Source: Desulfurellales bacterium (GTDB lineage: Bacteria > Campylobacterota_A > Desulfurellia > Desulfurellales > Hippeaceae). From it: 34,571 nucleotides of DNA. Below, piece after piece: positions 11,302-19,373 of this stretch. A program made the translations under genes and the position numbers. Numbering within the stretch: position 1 is the first letter of the stretch; each line of letters starts with the position of its first letter. Under the pieces are notes generated by a model. The model ran no database searches. It had not been told where the DNA came from and saw only the letters and a list, made by a program, of their open reading frames with translations. The stretch spans positions 1-34,571 of the forward strand of contig JALVTR010000085.1 of the NCBI GenBank assembly GCA_027035885.1. Reading direction: 5' to 3'.

Positions 11302-12878
11302 AGATTGATTACGATTTAGTCAATCAATGCTTTTTCAACCGAGACAAAAGGTTGAGAAAGTATCGAGTTTATCGTAATCTTTATTATCGTGGCACTTCCG
11401 ATGGTTCTCCTGCTAAAATCAACCGTATATTTGGTGAAGTAAATGATATAGCGGCGATGATATATTCGCCTGATAATATAATTCTTGAACTGGTTACTGA
11501 GAACGAAATTAGCGATTTACAGCAGAAGATAGCCGACAAACTACAGGAAAAAGTTAAAAATAATTTTTTCAATAAACGGCTTGACAATATCACCAGCCAA
11601 GTTGTTACGAACGCCTTAATTGACGGCACAAGGTTTATTAAAATAATCTGGACCGGCAATGGCGTTGATTACAGGGAAATAGCACCTGAGAACATTGGCG
11701 TTGTTTATGAAGGATTGCCAATAGAGAACATTAATCAAGTTTTTACGCATAGAACATATCTTACGGAAAGACAGGTTGAACATTTTTACCCAAAAACATA
11801 TAGAAAAATAAAAAAGCAAAGCACGACTGCAACGGAAAGCCAAGATTCTTTAGCTGGCTTGGTGTTGAGCCAAACACAGGCAGCCGAAACTCCAAGCCGA
11901 GACGCTTTTGAGCTTACGCCAAAAGCCGCGATGCCTGTTTATCAATCCGATGAGCTTTATTATTACGATTACGATACTTCTACGTGGCACAGAGCTTTGT
12001 TTATTGAGAAACAGCTTGTAAACATTAAAGACACTGGACTTAAGTTTCACCCATTTTTTACCATTTGTCCAATACCAAAGGGCAGTTCGATTTACGGAAT
12101 GAGCATAATAGAACTGTTGAAAACCATACAGCACTATAGAATGCAGAGGATTGACGAGATAGATCAAGCTATTCCAGCATTATTAGATCCGCCTTTGATT
12201 GCACAGGGGTATTCGCTGGATAGGGATAGGTTAGAAGCGGACAAAGAAAATTTATCAACACCGGGTGGCATATTCATTATTGACGGACAGGGCATAAAAA
12301 TTGATCCATACCTACCAAAACTTGATATTCCTTTAGCTATGGAAATGATTGGTTATTATGACGAGCAAACAACGTATATAACAGGCTTGAACGAAATTAT
12401 GATGGGCAAGCCTACCAAGAACGTTAGAAGCGAAGGATACGCCAACATGCTTGCCGAGTTTGCGTCAGCACCTTTGAAACGGCAGGCCCATAGAATTGAA
12501 AGCCAGTTTGAGGAAGTGTTTACGACAACAGCCGAACTATTCCAAATAAACGATGACACCACTTACAAAACAAGGGTAAACAACACGGATTACAGCTTTA
12601 TTTTGAGCGAGTTAACAGCGGATTACCGGGTTGAGATATATGCACACACGGCAAGTCCAATAACAACGACAAATAATATTAACTTGATACTAAAGTTAGC
12701 GCAAGCCGATATTATCCCTCCTGATATTTTGGTTTACATTTTGCCTCTACCCTATAAAAACAGGATTGAAAAGCACATCAAGACTATGCAGATACAGAAA
12801 GCTAAAGCTGAGGCGCTTGGTGCGGTGCAGGAAGCAAAAAAACGCACCGAAAAAAAGAAAGGAGGGGAACATGGCTAA
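11298..12878 (+). CDS. Portal protein
   Basis: This 526-aa protein would form the ring at the capsid vertex through which DNA is packaged and ejected. It begins with the usual helical region (RDKRLRKYRVYRNLYYRG), continues with a beta-rich wing (IWTGNGVDYREIAPENIGVV) and has the typical portal segment MGKPTKNVRSEGYANMLAEF followed by a long helix with RQAHRIESQFEEVF at about residue 365-415. The C-terminus is Lys/Glu-rich. Length and gene position, first large late gene, suit a podovirus head-tail connector. Overlaps the preceding gene by ATGA. Confidence 0.85.
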   Translation: MKIDYDLVNQCFFNRDKRLRKYRVYRNLYYRGTSDGSPAKINRIFGEVNDIAAMIYSPDNIILELVTENEISDLQQKIADKLQEKVKNNFFNKRLDNITSQVVTNALIDGTRFIKIIWTGNGVDYREIAPENIGVVYEGLPIENINQVFTHRTYLTERQVEHFYPKTYRKIKKQSTTATESQDSLAGLVLSQTQAAETPSRDAFELTPKAAMPVYQSDELYYYDYDTSTWHRALFIEKQLVNIKDTGLKFHPFFTICPIPKGSSIYGMSIIELLKTIQHYRMQRIDEIDQAIPALLDPPLIAQGYSLDRDRLEADKENLSTPGGIFIIDGQGIKIDPYLPKLDIPLAMEMIGYYDEQTTYITGLNEIMMGKPTKNVRSEGYANMLAEFASAPLKRQAHRIESQFEEVFTTTAELFQINDDTTYKTRVNNTDYSFILSELTADYRVEIYAHTASPITTTNNINLILKLAQADIIPPDILVYILPLPYKNRIEKHIKTMQIQKAKAEALGAVQEAKKRTEKKKGGEHG

Positions 12879-12897
12879 GAGAAAAAGGAAGAAATAA
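12871..12897 (+). CDS. Eight-codon basic minigene MAKRKRKK
   Basis: A strong GGAGGGG stands at 12862-12868 just before ATG at 12871, which overlaps the last codons of the portal gene in another frame. It reads M-A-K-R-K-R-K-K and stops at TAA. A terminator hairpin begins nine bases later. It may be a leader-type peptide, a coupling device or chance; eight lysine/arginine-rich residues are unlikely to fold. Confidence 0.35.
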   Translation: MAKRKRKK

Positions 12898-12906
12898 CAC
12901 ACCGAA

Positions 12907-12940
12907 GCCCCTCTATTTAGCGGAGGGGCAACTTTTATTT
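12907..12940 (+). terminator. Intrinsic terminator/attenuator after the portal gene
   Basis: The perfect 7-bp GC-rich arms GCCCCTC (12907-12913) and GAGGGGC (12923-12929) have a 9-base loop and are followed by AACTTTTATTT. The T-run is broken and offset, so partial read-through into the rest of the late operon is likely. Confidence 0.6.
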
Positions 12941-12951
12941 AAGGAGGGAAA

Positions 12952-13428
12952 ATGGATTTAAGGGAAATTTTACCTGATAGTGGACAAGAGCAACCAACTA
13001 TACCGCCAACAGGAGCGGAAGACGCAGGATTAGGGCAAATAAAGCCAGCCGCAGAGGGAGTTATTCAAAAGCTAATGGAAAGCACGGGCGGCGAGGGAAT
13101 TAAAAAGCTAAGCAATACGGTTCTTGCGTTGATAGTAAAAGTGCTTGAGAGCCTTTTGGTTGCATATGGCACGAATTCGGACGAGGGCGAGACAATAATG
13201 AGGGCTATAAAAAGCCTGAGTAAGTTTACTAAAGGGATACAGGTTAGCGACTTGCAGACGGCATTGAAGTCAATCGTAAGTTCACTGCCGCAGAATATGC
13301 AGAGTATAACGCCAAATGGCATAATAGAGGCATTAGGGCAACCTAAAGAGGAACAACCTCAACCTATGCCTACTACGCCAGCCGCGGGAGGGCTGGAAAA
13401 TTTACTAAAGGAGGGAACAAATGGCTAA
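12952..13428 (+). CDS. Hypothetical late protein, 158 aa
   Basis: AAGGAGGG precedes the ATG. Ends are Pro/Gly/Gln-rich and disordered (QEQPTIPPTGAED; QPKEEQPQPMPTTPAAGG); the middle, about 40-115, is helical (KLSNTVLALIVKVLESLLVA). A role as a minor head or assembly protein is plausible from its place between portal and fibres. No family is recognised. Confidence 0.6.
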   Translation: MDLREILPDSGQEQPTIPPTGAEDAGLGQIKPAAEGVIQKLMESTGGEGIKKLSNTVLALIVKVLESLLVAYGTNSDEGETIMRAIKSLSKFTKGIQVSDLQTALKSIVSSLPQNMQSITPNGIIEALGQPKEEQPQPMPTTPAAGGLENLLKEGTNG

Positions 13429-13558
13429 GAATGAAGAGAAATTTAAGGATTTTAATCTGGACTTAAAGTTTGATCCAAACTATGCCGCCGCCAAGAACGC
13501 TGCCGATGAATTTAACTTCGAGAAGTCTTGGCAAGACGTCCATAAGAAAGGTAGATAA
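13421..13558 (+). CDS. Small hypothetical protein, 45 aa
   Basis: The ATG follows AAAGGAGGG and lies inside the end of the previous gene; the stop TAATG overlaps the start of the first fibre gene. The product (MAKNEEKFKDFNLDLKFDPN...) is charged and has an Ala-rich centre. The tight coupling on both sides supports a real gene. Function unknown. Confidence 0.6.
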   Translation: MAKNEEKFKDFNLDLKFDPNYAAAKNAADEFNFEKSWQDVHKKGR

Positions 13559-14241
13559 TGGCTAACCCAGCAGTCCCTGTTGTTTTTGCCAACATAGACC
13601 CCAGCACGTTGGCAACCAGAACAATAGGGACTAACAATGTTCCAGCCATAAACTTACAGAACTTAGACGATGATTTTAGCACTATATTGGCATTGTTTAC
13701 CGTTGACACTACCGTGCCGCCTTCTCCGCAGGTAGGAGCTTTGTTTTTCAACAGTAACGACACTACTTTTCAGGTTTTTGACGGATCGGTGTGGAGAGGA
13801 ATTAATGCTGACAAAACAGACGGTTTTGACGCATCTCAAACGCCAACAGCAAATACTATACCTGTAGCTGATGCCAATGCTCATTTGAACACATGGATAG
13901 CTCAAGGTGATGCTTCTGGTTTAGATGCTGATTTAGTGAGAGGGTTGCCTGCTGATTTTACAAGCTCTCTTATAGGCAATGGCTATCAAAAACTACCAAG
14001 TGGATTGATTATTCAATGGGGTTCTGTTAGTGTGTCGGTTTCTGCTAACACTGCTACTCAATGGGGTTGGACTTTGCCAATTGCATTTCCAAATGCTTGT
14101 CTTCAGGCATTTAGTTCGGCAGGAAATGATGTTACTGCATCAAGCACTACGGAAGTACTAACAACAACATCTATAACTGGATATTGTTATTTTGGTGCTA
14201 ATGCAACGCTTGTAATTAGAGTTTTTGCCATAGGCTATTAA
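13558..14241 (+). CDS. Tail fibre protein 1 (gp53-like C-terminal domain)
   Basis: This is a 227-aa fibre protein. The N-terminal half carries a shaft segment [20 protein letters not shown] (about 71-90). The C-terminal 90 residues start [14 protein letters not shown], continue [13 protein letters not shown] and end FAIGY, the pattern of the gp53-like receptor-binding domain. It would bind the host surface. It is paralogous to the next gene. The start overlaps the upstream stop (TAATG). It is short for a fibre, so it may trimerise as a tip on another fibre. Confidence 0.8.
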   Translation: MANPAVPVVFANIDPSTLATRTIGTNNVPAINLQNLDDDFSTILALFTVDTTVPPSPQVGALFFNSNDTTFQVFDGSVWRGINADKTDGFDASQTPTANTIPVADANAHLNTWIAQGDASGLDADLVRGLPADFTSSLIGNGYQKLPSGLIIQWGSVSVSVSANTATQWGWTLPIAFPNACLQAFSSAGNDVTASSTTEVLTTTSITGYCYFGANATLVIRVFAIGY

Positions 14242-14940
14242 GGAGGAATGAATGTACGCACGAATTGATTATACGATTTCGCCTACCGCACCAAAGAAAA
14301 ATGCACTTTATCTTGATACCGAGACACAAAGTTTTAAGCTTTTTGATGGGTCAGTGTGGAGAGGCATTAATGCAGACAAGTTAGATGGTATAGACAGCAC
14401 TCAATTCCAACGCAACGATACTGCTGACTTGAACATAGGAGTTTATGCTTCTGCTGGTGATGGAGCAAAACGAGTAACAAGATACATAGGATTAATAACA
14501 GATACTAAACCTGGACTTGTTTTATTTGCTAAAAAGTATGATGGGAGTAATTATTTACCTAAACAAGGGTTTATTGGAAAGGTTATAATATCAAGAGGAT
14601 ATGCTGCTGCATACAATTATACCGAAGAGTATAACGTTGTATGTGCTTCTGCTTATGCTTCCACTAAACTATTTATAAGCGGTAACTATTCTAATGCTTA
14701 TCTTGTTGAAGTTACTTACAATAATGAGCAATGGTATGGATTTTATAGCCCTGCGAAATCATCCAGAGCGGTCTGGATAGATGGATTTTTATATACTACT
14801 CAAGACCCAATTTTCATAGCTGATGCTTCTTCTTATACAGTTACTAAAGTTGATGGAAATGACTTCTATGTTAATCAAAATGTAGTTTGGAATAACGGTA
14901 ACACTCCTGTTAGCAAAGCGACTAATGGCTATCAAAAACT
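13978..14940 (+). repeat. Homologous blocks shared by the two fibre genes
   Basis: The 17-mer AATGGCTATCAAAAACT is identical at 13978-13994 and 14924-14940. The following 35 bases encoding [11 protein letters not shown], and the FPNAC and IAIGY segments, are also near-identical, with silent differences. The duplicated blocks could recombine to swap or delete fibre domains. Confidence 0.7.
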
Positions 14941-15181
14941 GCCAAGCGGGTTGATTATACAGTGGGGATATGGATATGTATCGGCTACTTCAACGGCGAC
15001 TATAACTTTTCCAATAGCATTTCCAAATGCTTGTTTGAATGTTGTTGCAACTGACGTTAATGCTCAATATGAATATAATACGGATGTAGGATCGTTAACT
15101 ACTACAACTTTTACTGCTTTAAACGGCAACTCCAATAGCACGTATGCTCATAATTTTTATTGGATAGCCATAGGTTATTAA
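14252..15181 (+). CDS. Tail fibre protein 2 (gp53-like C-terminal domain)
   Basis: This 309-aa fibre protein is built like its upstream paralogue: shaft motif [20 protein letters not shown], then a unique Tyr/Ser/Asn-rich central region (about 60-225) absent from fibre 1, then the domain [14 protein letters not shown] ... [13 protein letters not shown] ... WIAIGY. The central insert probably gives different receptor binding. The start at 14252 was chosen over ATG at 14248, which leads to an early stop. AAGGAGG is shared. Confidence 0.8.
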   Translation: MYARIDYTISPTAPKKNALYLDTETQSFKLFDGSVWRGINADKLDGIDSTQFQRNDTADLNIGVYASAGDGAKRVTRYIGLITDTKPGLVLFAKKYDGSNYLPKQGFIGKVIISRGYAAAYNYTEEYNVVCASAYASTKLFISGNYSNAYLVEVTYNNEQWYGFYSPAKSSRAVWIDGFLYTTQDPIFIADASSYTVTKVDGNDFYVNQNVVWNNGNTPVSKATNGYQKLPSGLIIQWGYGYVSATSTATITFPIAFPNACLNVVATDVNAQYEYNTDVGSLTTTTFTALNGNSNSTYAHNFYWIAIGY

Positions 15182-15193
15182 GGAGGGTTTTAA

Positions 15194-15790
15194 ATGAAGT
15201 ATGTAAATTATGACGAAAAAACAGGTAAAATTTTAGGTTACTACGATAAAGAAATCAACGGCAAATGGGTTGAGCCACAATACGATGATAAGGGTAATCT
15301 CGTAAAGGAAGGTTACTGGGATCTATCCTCTATACCTAAACCTTTCATTGAAATTACGGATGAGCAATGGCAAGAGGCTATCGATAACGGCTATAACTAC
15401 ATTGACGTTGAAACTAAAACGCTCTCTTATAAAGACTTTCGAACATTGGACGAGTTGAAGCAAGCCAAGAAAAATGAAATTAAAGCCTCTTACCAGAAAG
15501 CATTGCAACAACCTATCCAATACGCCGTTAGTGGCACTCCTTACACGTTCCAAGCCGATGAGCAATCGCAGGACATACTTACAAAGGTTATTGTAGGCGC
15601 ACCTTCTAATTTTACAACAAATTGGCTGGATATTAACAACAAGCCGGTTCAGATGACTTTAGACGATTTGAAAGGGTTGGCAGAAGATATTTTGCAAAGG
15701 GGAGAGCAATTGTTCCAAAAGAAAGTTCAGTTAAAAGAGCAAATAACGCAGGTAACCGCTAAAGATCAACTGGAGAAAATAGTGTGGTAA
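15194..15790 (+). CDS. Tail fibre assembly-type protein (DUF4376-like)
   Basis: The 198-aa protein begins with a short beta domain (MKYVNYDEKTGKILGYYDKE) and ends with a helical region (about 90-198) resembling DUF4376: ELKQAKKNEIKASYQ ... YTFQADEQSQDIL ... MTLDDLKGLAEDI. Such proteins follow tail fibre genes and are thought to help fibre folding or form a fibre tip. GGAGGG precedes the ATG. Position directly after the two fibres supports the role. Confidence 0.7.
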   Translation: MKYVNYDEKTGKILGYYDKEINGKWVEPQYDDKGNLVKEGYWDLSSIPKPFIEITDEQWQEAIDNGYNYIDVETKTLSYKDFRTLDELKQAKKNEIKASYQKALQQPIQYAVSGTPYTFQADEQSQDILTKVIVGAPSNFTTNWLDINNKPVQMTLDDLKGLAEDILQRGEQLFQKKVQLKEQITQVTAKDQLEKIVW

Positions 15791-16323
15791 CACTTTACGT
15801 TCTCGCCTACAAAGGCAAAGGATTTATAGACAGACTAATTAATTGGTATGAGTGGGGTAAATATGGGCATGTTATGCTGAGCTTTTCTCTTGAGCCGGTG
15901 GTGGGTAATACTTATATTTATGAAAGTGCTGGTTTGCCTTTGTTTCAAGCTGGAGCGAGAGAAGGTTATTTAAGGGATTTACATCCTGATTACGGCGAGA
16001 ACGACTTGGATTTTTACTCAATTAAAGCATTAGACACAACAGCAGATAGGATTAGAGATTGGTGCGAAAGCAAATCGGGCAAATGCGGGTATGATTATTT
16101 TGCTTTGCTTGGATATATTTTGAGAGACAAGTATCTTGATTCCAAGAACAGGTATGTGTGCAGTGAGTATATATTCAAAGCGTTTGAGCAAGCTGGAGTG
16201 AGGTTATTAAACAACTACAAGGCATATCAGGTTACGCCGAGCATGTTGTGTTCATCGCCGTTGCTAAAAAAGATAGAAAGGAGGGATTATGGCGCCGCCA
16301 AAAAAAAGAGCAACAAAAAGTAG
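15784..16323 (+). CDS. Permuted NlpC/P60-like cysteine hydrolase (YiiX/C92-like)
   Basis: This 179-aa protein starts at GTG (15784), preceded by GGAGA. It shows a His in YGHVMLSF (about residues 27-34) and a later Cys in RYVCSEYIFKAFEQAGV (about 122-138), the order seen in circularly permuted papain-fold hydrolases (YiiX/PF05708). These act on peptidoglycan peptides or amide/thioester bonds. In a virion gene block it may help penetration or process a protein. The Lys-rich tail overlaps the next gene by 35 bases. Confidence 0.65.
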   Translation: MVTLYVLAYKGKGFIDRLINWYEWGKYGHVMLSFSLEPVVGNTYIYESAGLPLFQAGAREGYLRDLHPDYGENDLDFYSIKALDTTADRIRDWCESKSGKCGYDYFALLGYILRDKYLDSKNRYVCSEYIFKAFEQAGVRLLNNYKAYQVTPSMLCSSPLLKKIERRDYGAAKKKSNKK

Positions 16324-16555
16324 GGCAAAGTCAAAGGCTAAGAAAACAGGGGATTTTTATGGTGAACCGATAAAAAAGGGACAGCTTCACAAAGATATGG
16401 GTGTTCCTAAGGGAAAGAAAATTCCTTTGAGCGAGATTAATGCAAAGTTGAAAAAGCTGAAGGCTAAAAAGCATAAGACCAAAGCTGATATTACGGAGGA
16501 AAGGAGACTTGTTTTTGCAAAGAACGCAAAGACAAAGTGGAAGAAAAAGAAATAG
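16289..16555 (+). CDS. Lysine-rich small protein, 88 aa, probable nucleic-acid binding
   Basis: GGAGGG precedes the ATG, which lies inside the end of the hydrolase gene. The product has a very high Lys content (MAPPKKRATKSRAKSKAKK...) and a segment HKDMGVPKGKKIPLSEINAK of a kind seen in small basic phage proteins. It likely binds DNA or neutralises charge in the head. The exact role is unknown. Confidence 0.65.
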   Translation: MAPPKKRATKSRAKSKAKKTGDFYGEPIKKGQLHKDMGVPKGKKIPLSEINAKLKKLKAKKHKTKADITEERRLVFAKNAKTKWKKKK

Positions 16556-16564
16556 GAGGTAGTT

Positions 16565-17119
16565 ATGGACGAGCCTTTGTTCACTCAGGAAGAGTTAGAG
16601 CTGATGGACGAAAAAACAAGAGAGAAGGTTACAAGGATTTTGCAGGATTATAATTCAACGGTGGAACAGTTAAATTCCACAACTGAGGGGATTAGAAAGA
16701 TTTATTCTAATCCGCAGGCTAAAAGGAAGTTTGCTGAGGCGTTGAGAGACGCAGGTTTGGAGACAGAAATACCCCAAGATCCAATTGATAACTACGTTGC
16801 GCCGCTTGAGAGTAAAGTGAGCGAGCTGGAGACGGAATTGGCAAAAACAAGGGAAAGACAGCGGGTGGAGAAAGCATTGGCAGATTACGGTATTTCGCCT
16901 GAGGAATTCGAAAAGGTAATTAAGTTTCAACAGGAATACGCCATAGCCGACAATACAAAAGCTATTGAGCTTTACGCAAAGCAAAAGAGGGAATCGGAAG
17001 CTGAGCAGTCGGCACCGGAAATGGATTATTACGATAACTTTAAAAACGGAGAGGAATTGCTGGATTACGACAAAGCCAGACAGAAAGCAATTGAAGATTT
17101 AAAACAAATTTTGAAATAA
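16565..17119 (+). CDS. Scaffolding protein
   Basis: This 184-aa acidic, almost wholly helical protein has a coiled-coil at about 75-105 (LESKVSELETELAKTRERQ) and a charged C-terminal helix (DKARQKAIEDLKQILK), as in capsid scaffolds. It lies two genes upstream of the major capsid gene, the normal scaffold position. It would direct procapsid assembly and then leave. AGGAGG precedes the ATG. Assignment rests on composition and place, not on a motif. Confidence 0.7.
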   Translation: MDEPLFTQEELELMDEKTREKVTRILQDYNSTVEQLNSTTEGIRKIYSNPQAKRKFAEALRDAGLETEIPQDPIDNYVAPLESKVSELETELAKTRERQRVEKALADYGISPEEFEKVIKFQQEYAIADNTKAIELYAKQKRESEAEQSAPEMDYYDNFKNGEELLDYDKARQKAIEDLKQILK

Positions 17120-17131
17120 AAGGAGGAGAGC

Positions 17132-17440
17132 ATGGCAATTTCAAAACCTATTGGAGCAGGCAAATACACAACGGGGTTAGACCTAAATGTATTTGAAGAG
17201 TCTGTTACCAAAACAGTTGCTTCATCGGCGAGCTTTACCTTACCGAGTGGCACATTATTGGTATCACCGGGGGGAACTGGAAAAATTCAGTTAAACACAA
17301 GCACTACAAGCACCGCTAATTGGGTGGACATAACAGCCGCAGGGAACGGCACACTTATCCAAAGCGATGGACAGAGTGCAAGGGTTTTAAACACGAGTGG
17401 ATCGGCAACCACAACAGTAACTTACGTTAAACTAAAGTAA
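17132..17440 (+). CDS. Capsid decoration/head fibre-like protein, 102 aa
   Basis: This small Thr/Ser/Gly-rich all-beta protein (residues 35-100: SFTLPSGTLLVSPGGTGK ... VTYVKLK) is encoded between scaffold and capsid. That is where decoration proteins are commonly found; they bind the outside of the expanded head and stabilise it. GGAGG precedes the ATG. No signature residue is available. Confidence 0.6.
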   Translation: MAISKPIGAGKYTTGLDLNVFEESVTKTVASSASFTLPSGTLLVSPGGTGKIQLNTSTTSTANWVDITAAGNGTLIQSDGQSARVLNTSGSATTTVTYVKLK

Positions 17441-17452
17441 TAGGAGGGAACT

Positions 17453-18484
17453 ATGCCATTAGTAGGAACGGGCATATATCCAAATAACGCACAGTATGCC
17501 CAAGAGATAATTAACGTTACTTATAGAAACATTCTGCCTACAATAGTTATGCAGAATCTTTACAAAGCGAGACCATTTTTAAAGTATTTGATGAAAAACG
17601 CAAGCAAACGAGGGGAAGGTGGTTTTTCGCCAATTGAGCAACCAGTTCAGTTAACACCTTATACCAACAACGGAACTTATATGGACTGGAGCGGTTCATT
17701 TAATATCCCAGATGTTGAGCAACACGCACAGGTTGCAGTCTTTAATCCATCGAACTACATTGAGCCTATGAGTTTTCTTTACACTCAGCTTTCGTTGGCG
17801 AGAGGAGAGGGTGCTGCTTGGAGTGCTATTGACTTAATTTCTTTGGCAATGAAGAACGCAACAGAGAATATGTTTTCTGCCGTAAGCGATGCTTTTCTTG
17901 GCAGTAGAGGAACAAATGAACTGGCATTTTGGGGAATTCAAGATGTTGTTGATAATGGTTCAACAACCGCTGTTTACGGTAATATAGACAGAACCACTTA
18001 TCCAAATTGGGGTGCTTTTGCATATGCAGATTCGCAGACGAGTTTACCAGCTTATCAACAAGTTCAGTATTACCTTTATCAATTCATGCAGGACAGTGCC
18101 GCACCTTTACCGACAATGGGCATTTGTAACTTCAATGTCTTTTTCAACATAGCTAAGTCATTTACTGGAATTGAGCAAATGATTACCACAGAGCTTGATA
18201 AAATAGCAACCAAGAGAGGATACGCAACAGATGCTTTGATGGTGAGCGGAGTTCCTATTGTTGTGGACCCCGGCATAAGCACGAGCGACAATACGATTTA
18301 CTTTGTCAATATGGATCATATTAATTTTGTTTACAATCCTGATTTCCATTTGAAAGTGTTAGAGCCTCAGAATAGAGCCGTTGTTGGCCAGTATGCTTAC
18401 GTAACCGCCGCTAATTTCAGCGGACAGTTAGTATGCGATTTGCCAAGCTCTAACTTTAAAATTACGGGATTCCCAACAAGTTAA
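17453..18484 (+). CDS. Major capsid protein
   Basis: This 343-aa protein is of a size typical for an HK97-fold capsid subunit. It begins with a helix region (YAQEIINVTYRNILPTI), has a mixed central part, an A-domain-like segment MVSGVPIVVDPGI (about 259-271) and a C-terminal stretch DHINFVYNPDFHLKVL. The position after scaffold and decoration genes and before the adaptor is decisive. TAGGAGGG precedes the ATG. No protease gene is seen nearby, as is usual for podoviruses that use a separate scaffold. Confidence 0.8.
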   Translation: MPLVGTGIYPNNAQYAQEIINVTYRNILPTIVMQNLYKARPFLKYLMKNASKRGEGGFSPIEQPVQLTPYTNNGTYMDWSGSFNIPDVEQHAQVAVFNPSNYIEPMSFLYTQLSLARGEGAAWSAIDLISLAMKNATENMFSAVSDAFLGSRGTNELAFWGIQDVVDNGSTTAVYGNIDRTTYPNWGAFAYADSQTSLPAYQQVQYYLYQFMQDSAAPLPTMGICNFNVFFNIAKSFTGIEQMITTELDKIATKRGYATDALMVSGVPIVVDPGISTSDNTIYFVNMDHINFVYNPDFHLKVLEPQNRAVVGQYAYVTAANFSGQLVCDLPSSNFKITGFPTS

Positions 18485-18508
18485 AAATTAATATTGTAGG
18501 AGGTTTAT

Positions 18509-18814
18509 ATGTGGGTATATTCACAATATAGAACAAACATAAGCTTAAAATGGGATAACAAGGAATATCTTATAACAAATGGAATAAACGAAATACCAGA
18601 ATCAGTTGCAACTGCCTATTTTTTCTACAATTTACCTGAGAGTCAAACCAATGAACGCATGATGAGCAAAACAATTCTTGTGTATAAGCAGAGATGGGGC
18701 AGGCAATCTGATACTGATAAGAAGTTTGTGGATTTTATTACGTCTTTTAAACTTGCAACAACGAGAGAGGATTTAGAAAAAGAGATAAAGGCAAAGCCGA
18801 ATGCAAATAAGTGA
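18509..18814 (+). CDS. Hypothetical head-completion protein, 101 aa
   Basis: GGAGG precedes the ATG. The protein begins MWVYSQYRTNISLKWDNKEY and ends in a charged helix. It lies between capsid and adaptor genes, where small head-completion genes occur. No family is recognised. Overlaps the next gene by 14 bases. Confidence 0.6.
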   Translation: MWVYSQYRTNISLKWDNKEYLITNGINEIPESVATAYFFYNLPESQTNERMMSKTILVYKQRWGRQSDTDKKFVDFITSFKLATTREDLEKEIKAKPNANK

Positions 18815-19373
18815 TTTATTGACTTTTTTGTCAGATAATATAGCCACTATATCATCTATCCCAGAATCACAGCAGGTTTCGGCTATAAATCGGGCGAGAA
18901 GGACAATGTGTTCACACGGCATTTTAAGAGGTTTATATACTTTTACGATGACGCAGGGAACGGATACCTACGCATATACTCAGGTAACAGGAGTAACGGT
19001 TTATTCTGTTGAAAAAGTGTGGCTAACCATTAATGCTATACAAATACCGCTTGAGAGGATAAGCAAAAATAAAGTTTTCTTGAAGAAGTTTAATTCAATT
19101 CCCATGCAGTATTATCTCTACAAAAGCCAAGTTGTTTATTATCCGATTCCATCGGCGGCTTACGAAAGCACGTGGCAATACACTTATTACCCATTTGATT
19201 TGGACACTTCTACGAATACCACCGATACCATACCTGACATTTATCTAAATACGATTGGGTTTTTAGCGTGCAAATATCTTGCCATAACGGACACAAATCC
19301 GCAATTGGCACAGTATTTCGACGCGTTGTATAGAGAATCTTATTCACAATTGCCGAAAGGAGACATTACGTAA
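18801..19373 (+). CDS. Head-tail adaptor (tail tubular A/gp4-gp11-like)
   Basis: This 190-aa protein has the pattern of podovirus adaptors: an N-terminal helix with AINRARRTMCSHG (about 27-40), a beta region (YTFTMTQGTDTYAYTQVTGV) including YYPIPSAAYESTW, and a C-terminal helix LACKYLAITDTNPQLAQYF. It would attach to the portal and receive the nozzle. The ribosome binding site is weak; translation is probably coupled to the preceding gene. Confidence 0.75.
   Translation: MQISDLLTFLSDNIATISSIPESQQVSAINRARRTMCSHGILRGLYTFTMTQGTDTYAYTQVTGVTVYSVEKVWLTINAIQIPLERISKNKVFLKKFNSIPMQYYLYKSQVVYYPIPSAAYESTWQYTYYPFDLDTSTNTTDTIPDIYLNTIGFLACKYLAITDTNPQLAQYFDALYRESYSQLPKGDIT

Noticed and set aside
13558-15181. 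Diversity-generating retroelement acting on the fibre genes
   Set aside because: No reverse transcriptase gene and no template/variable repeat pair with adenine-specific changes; the similarity is ordinary paralogy.
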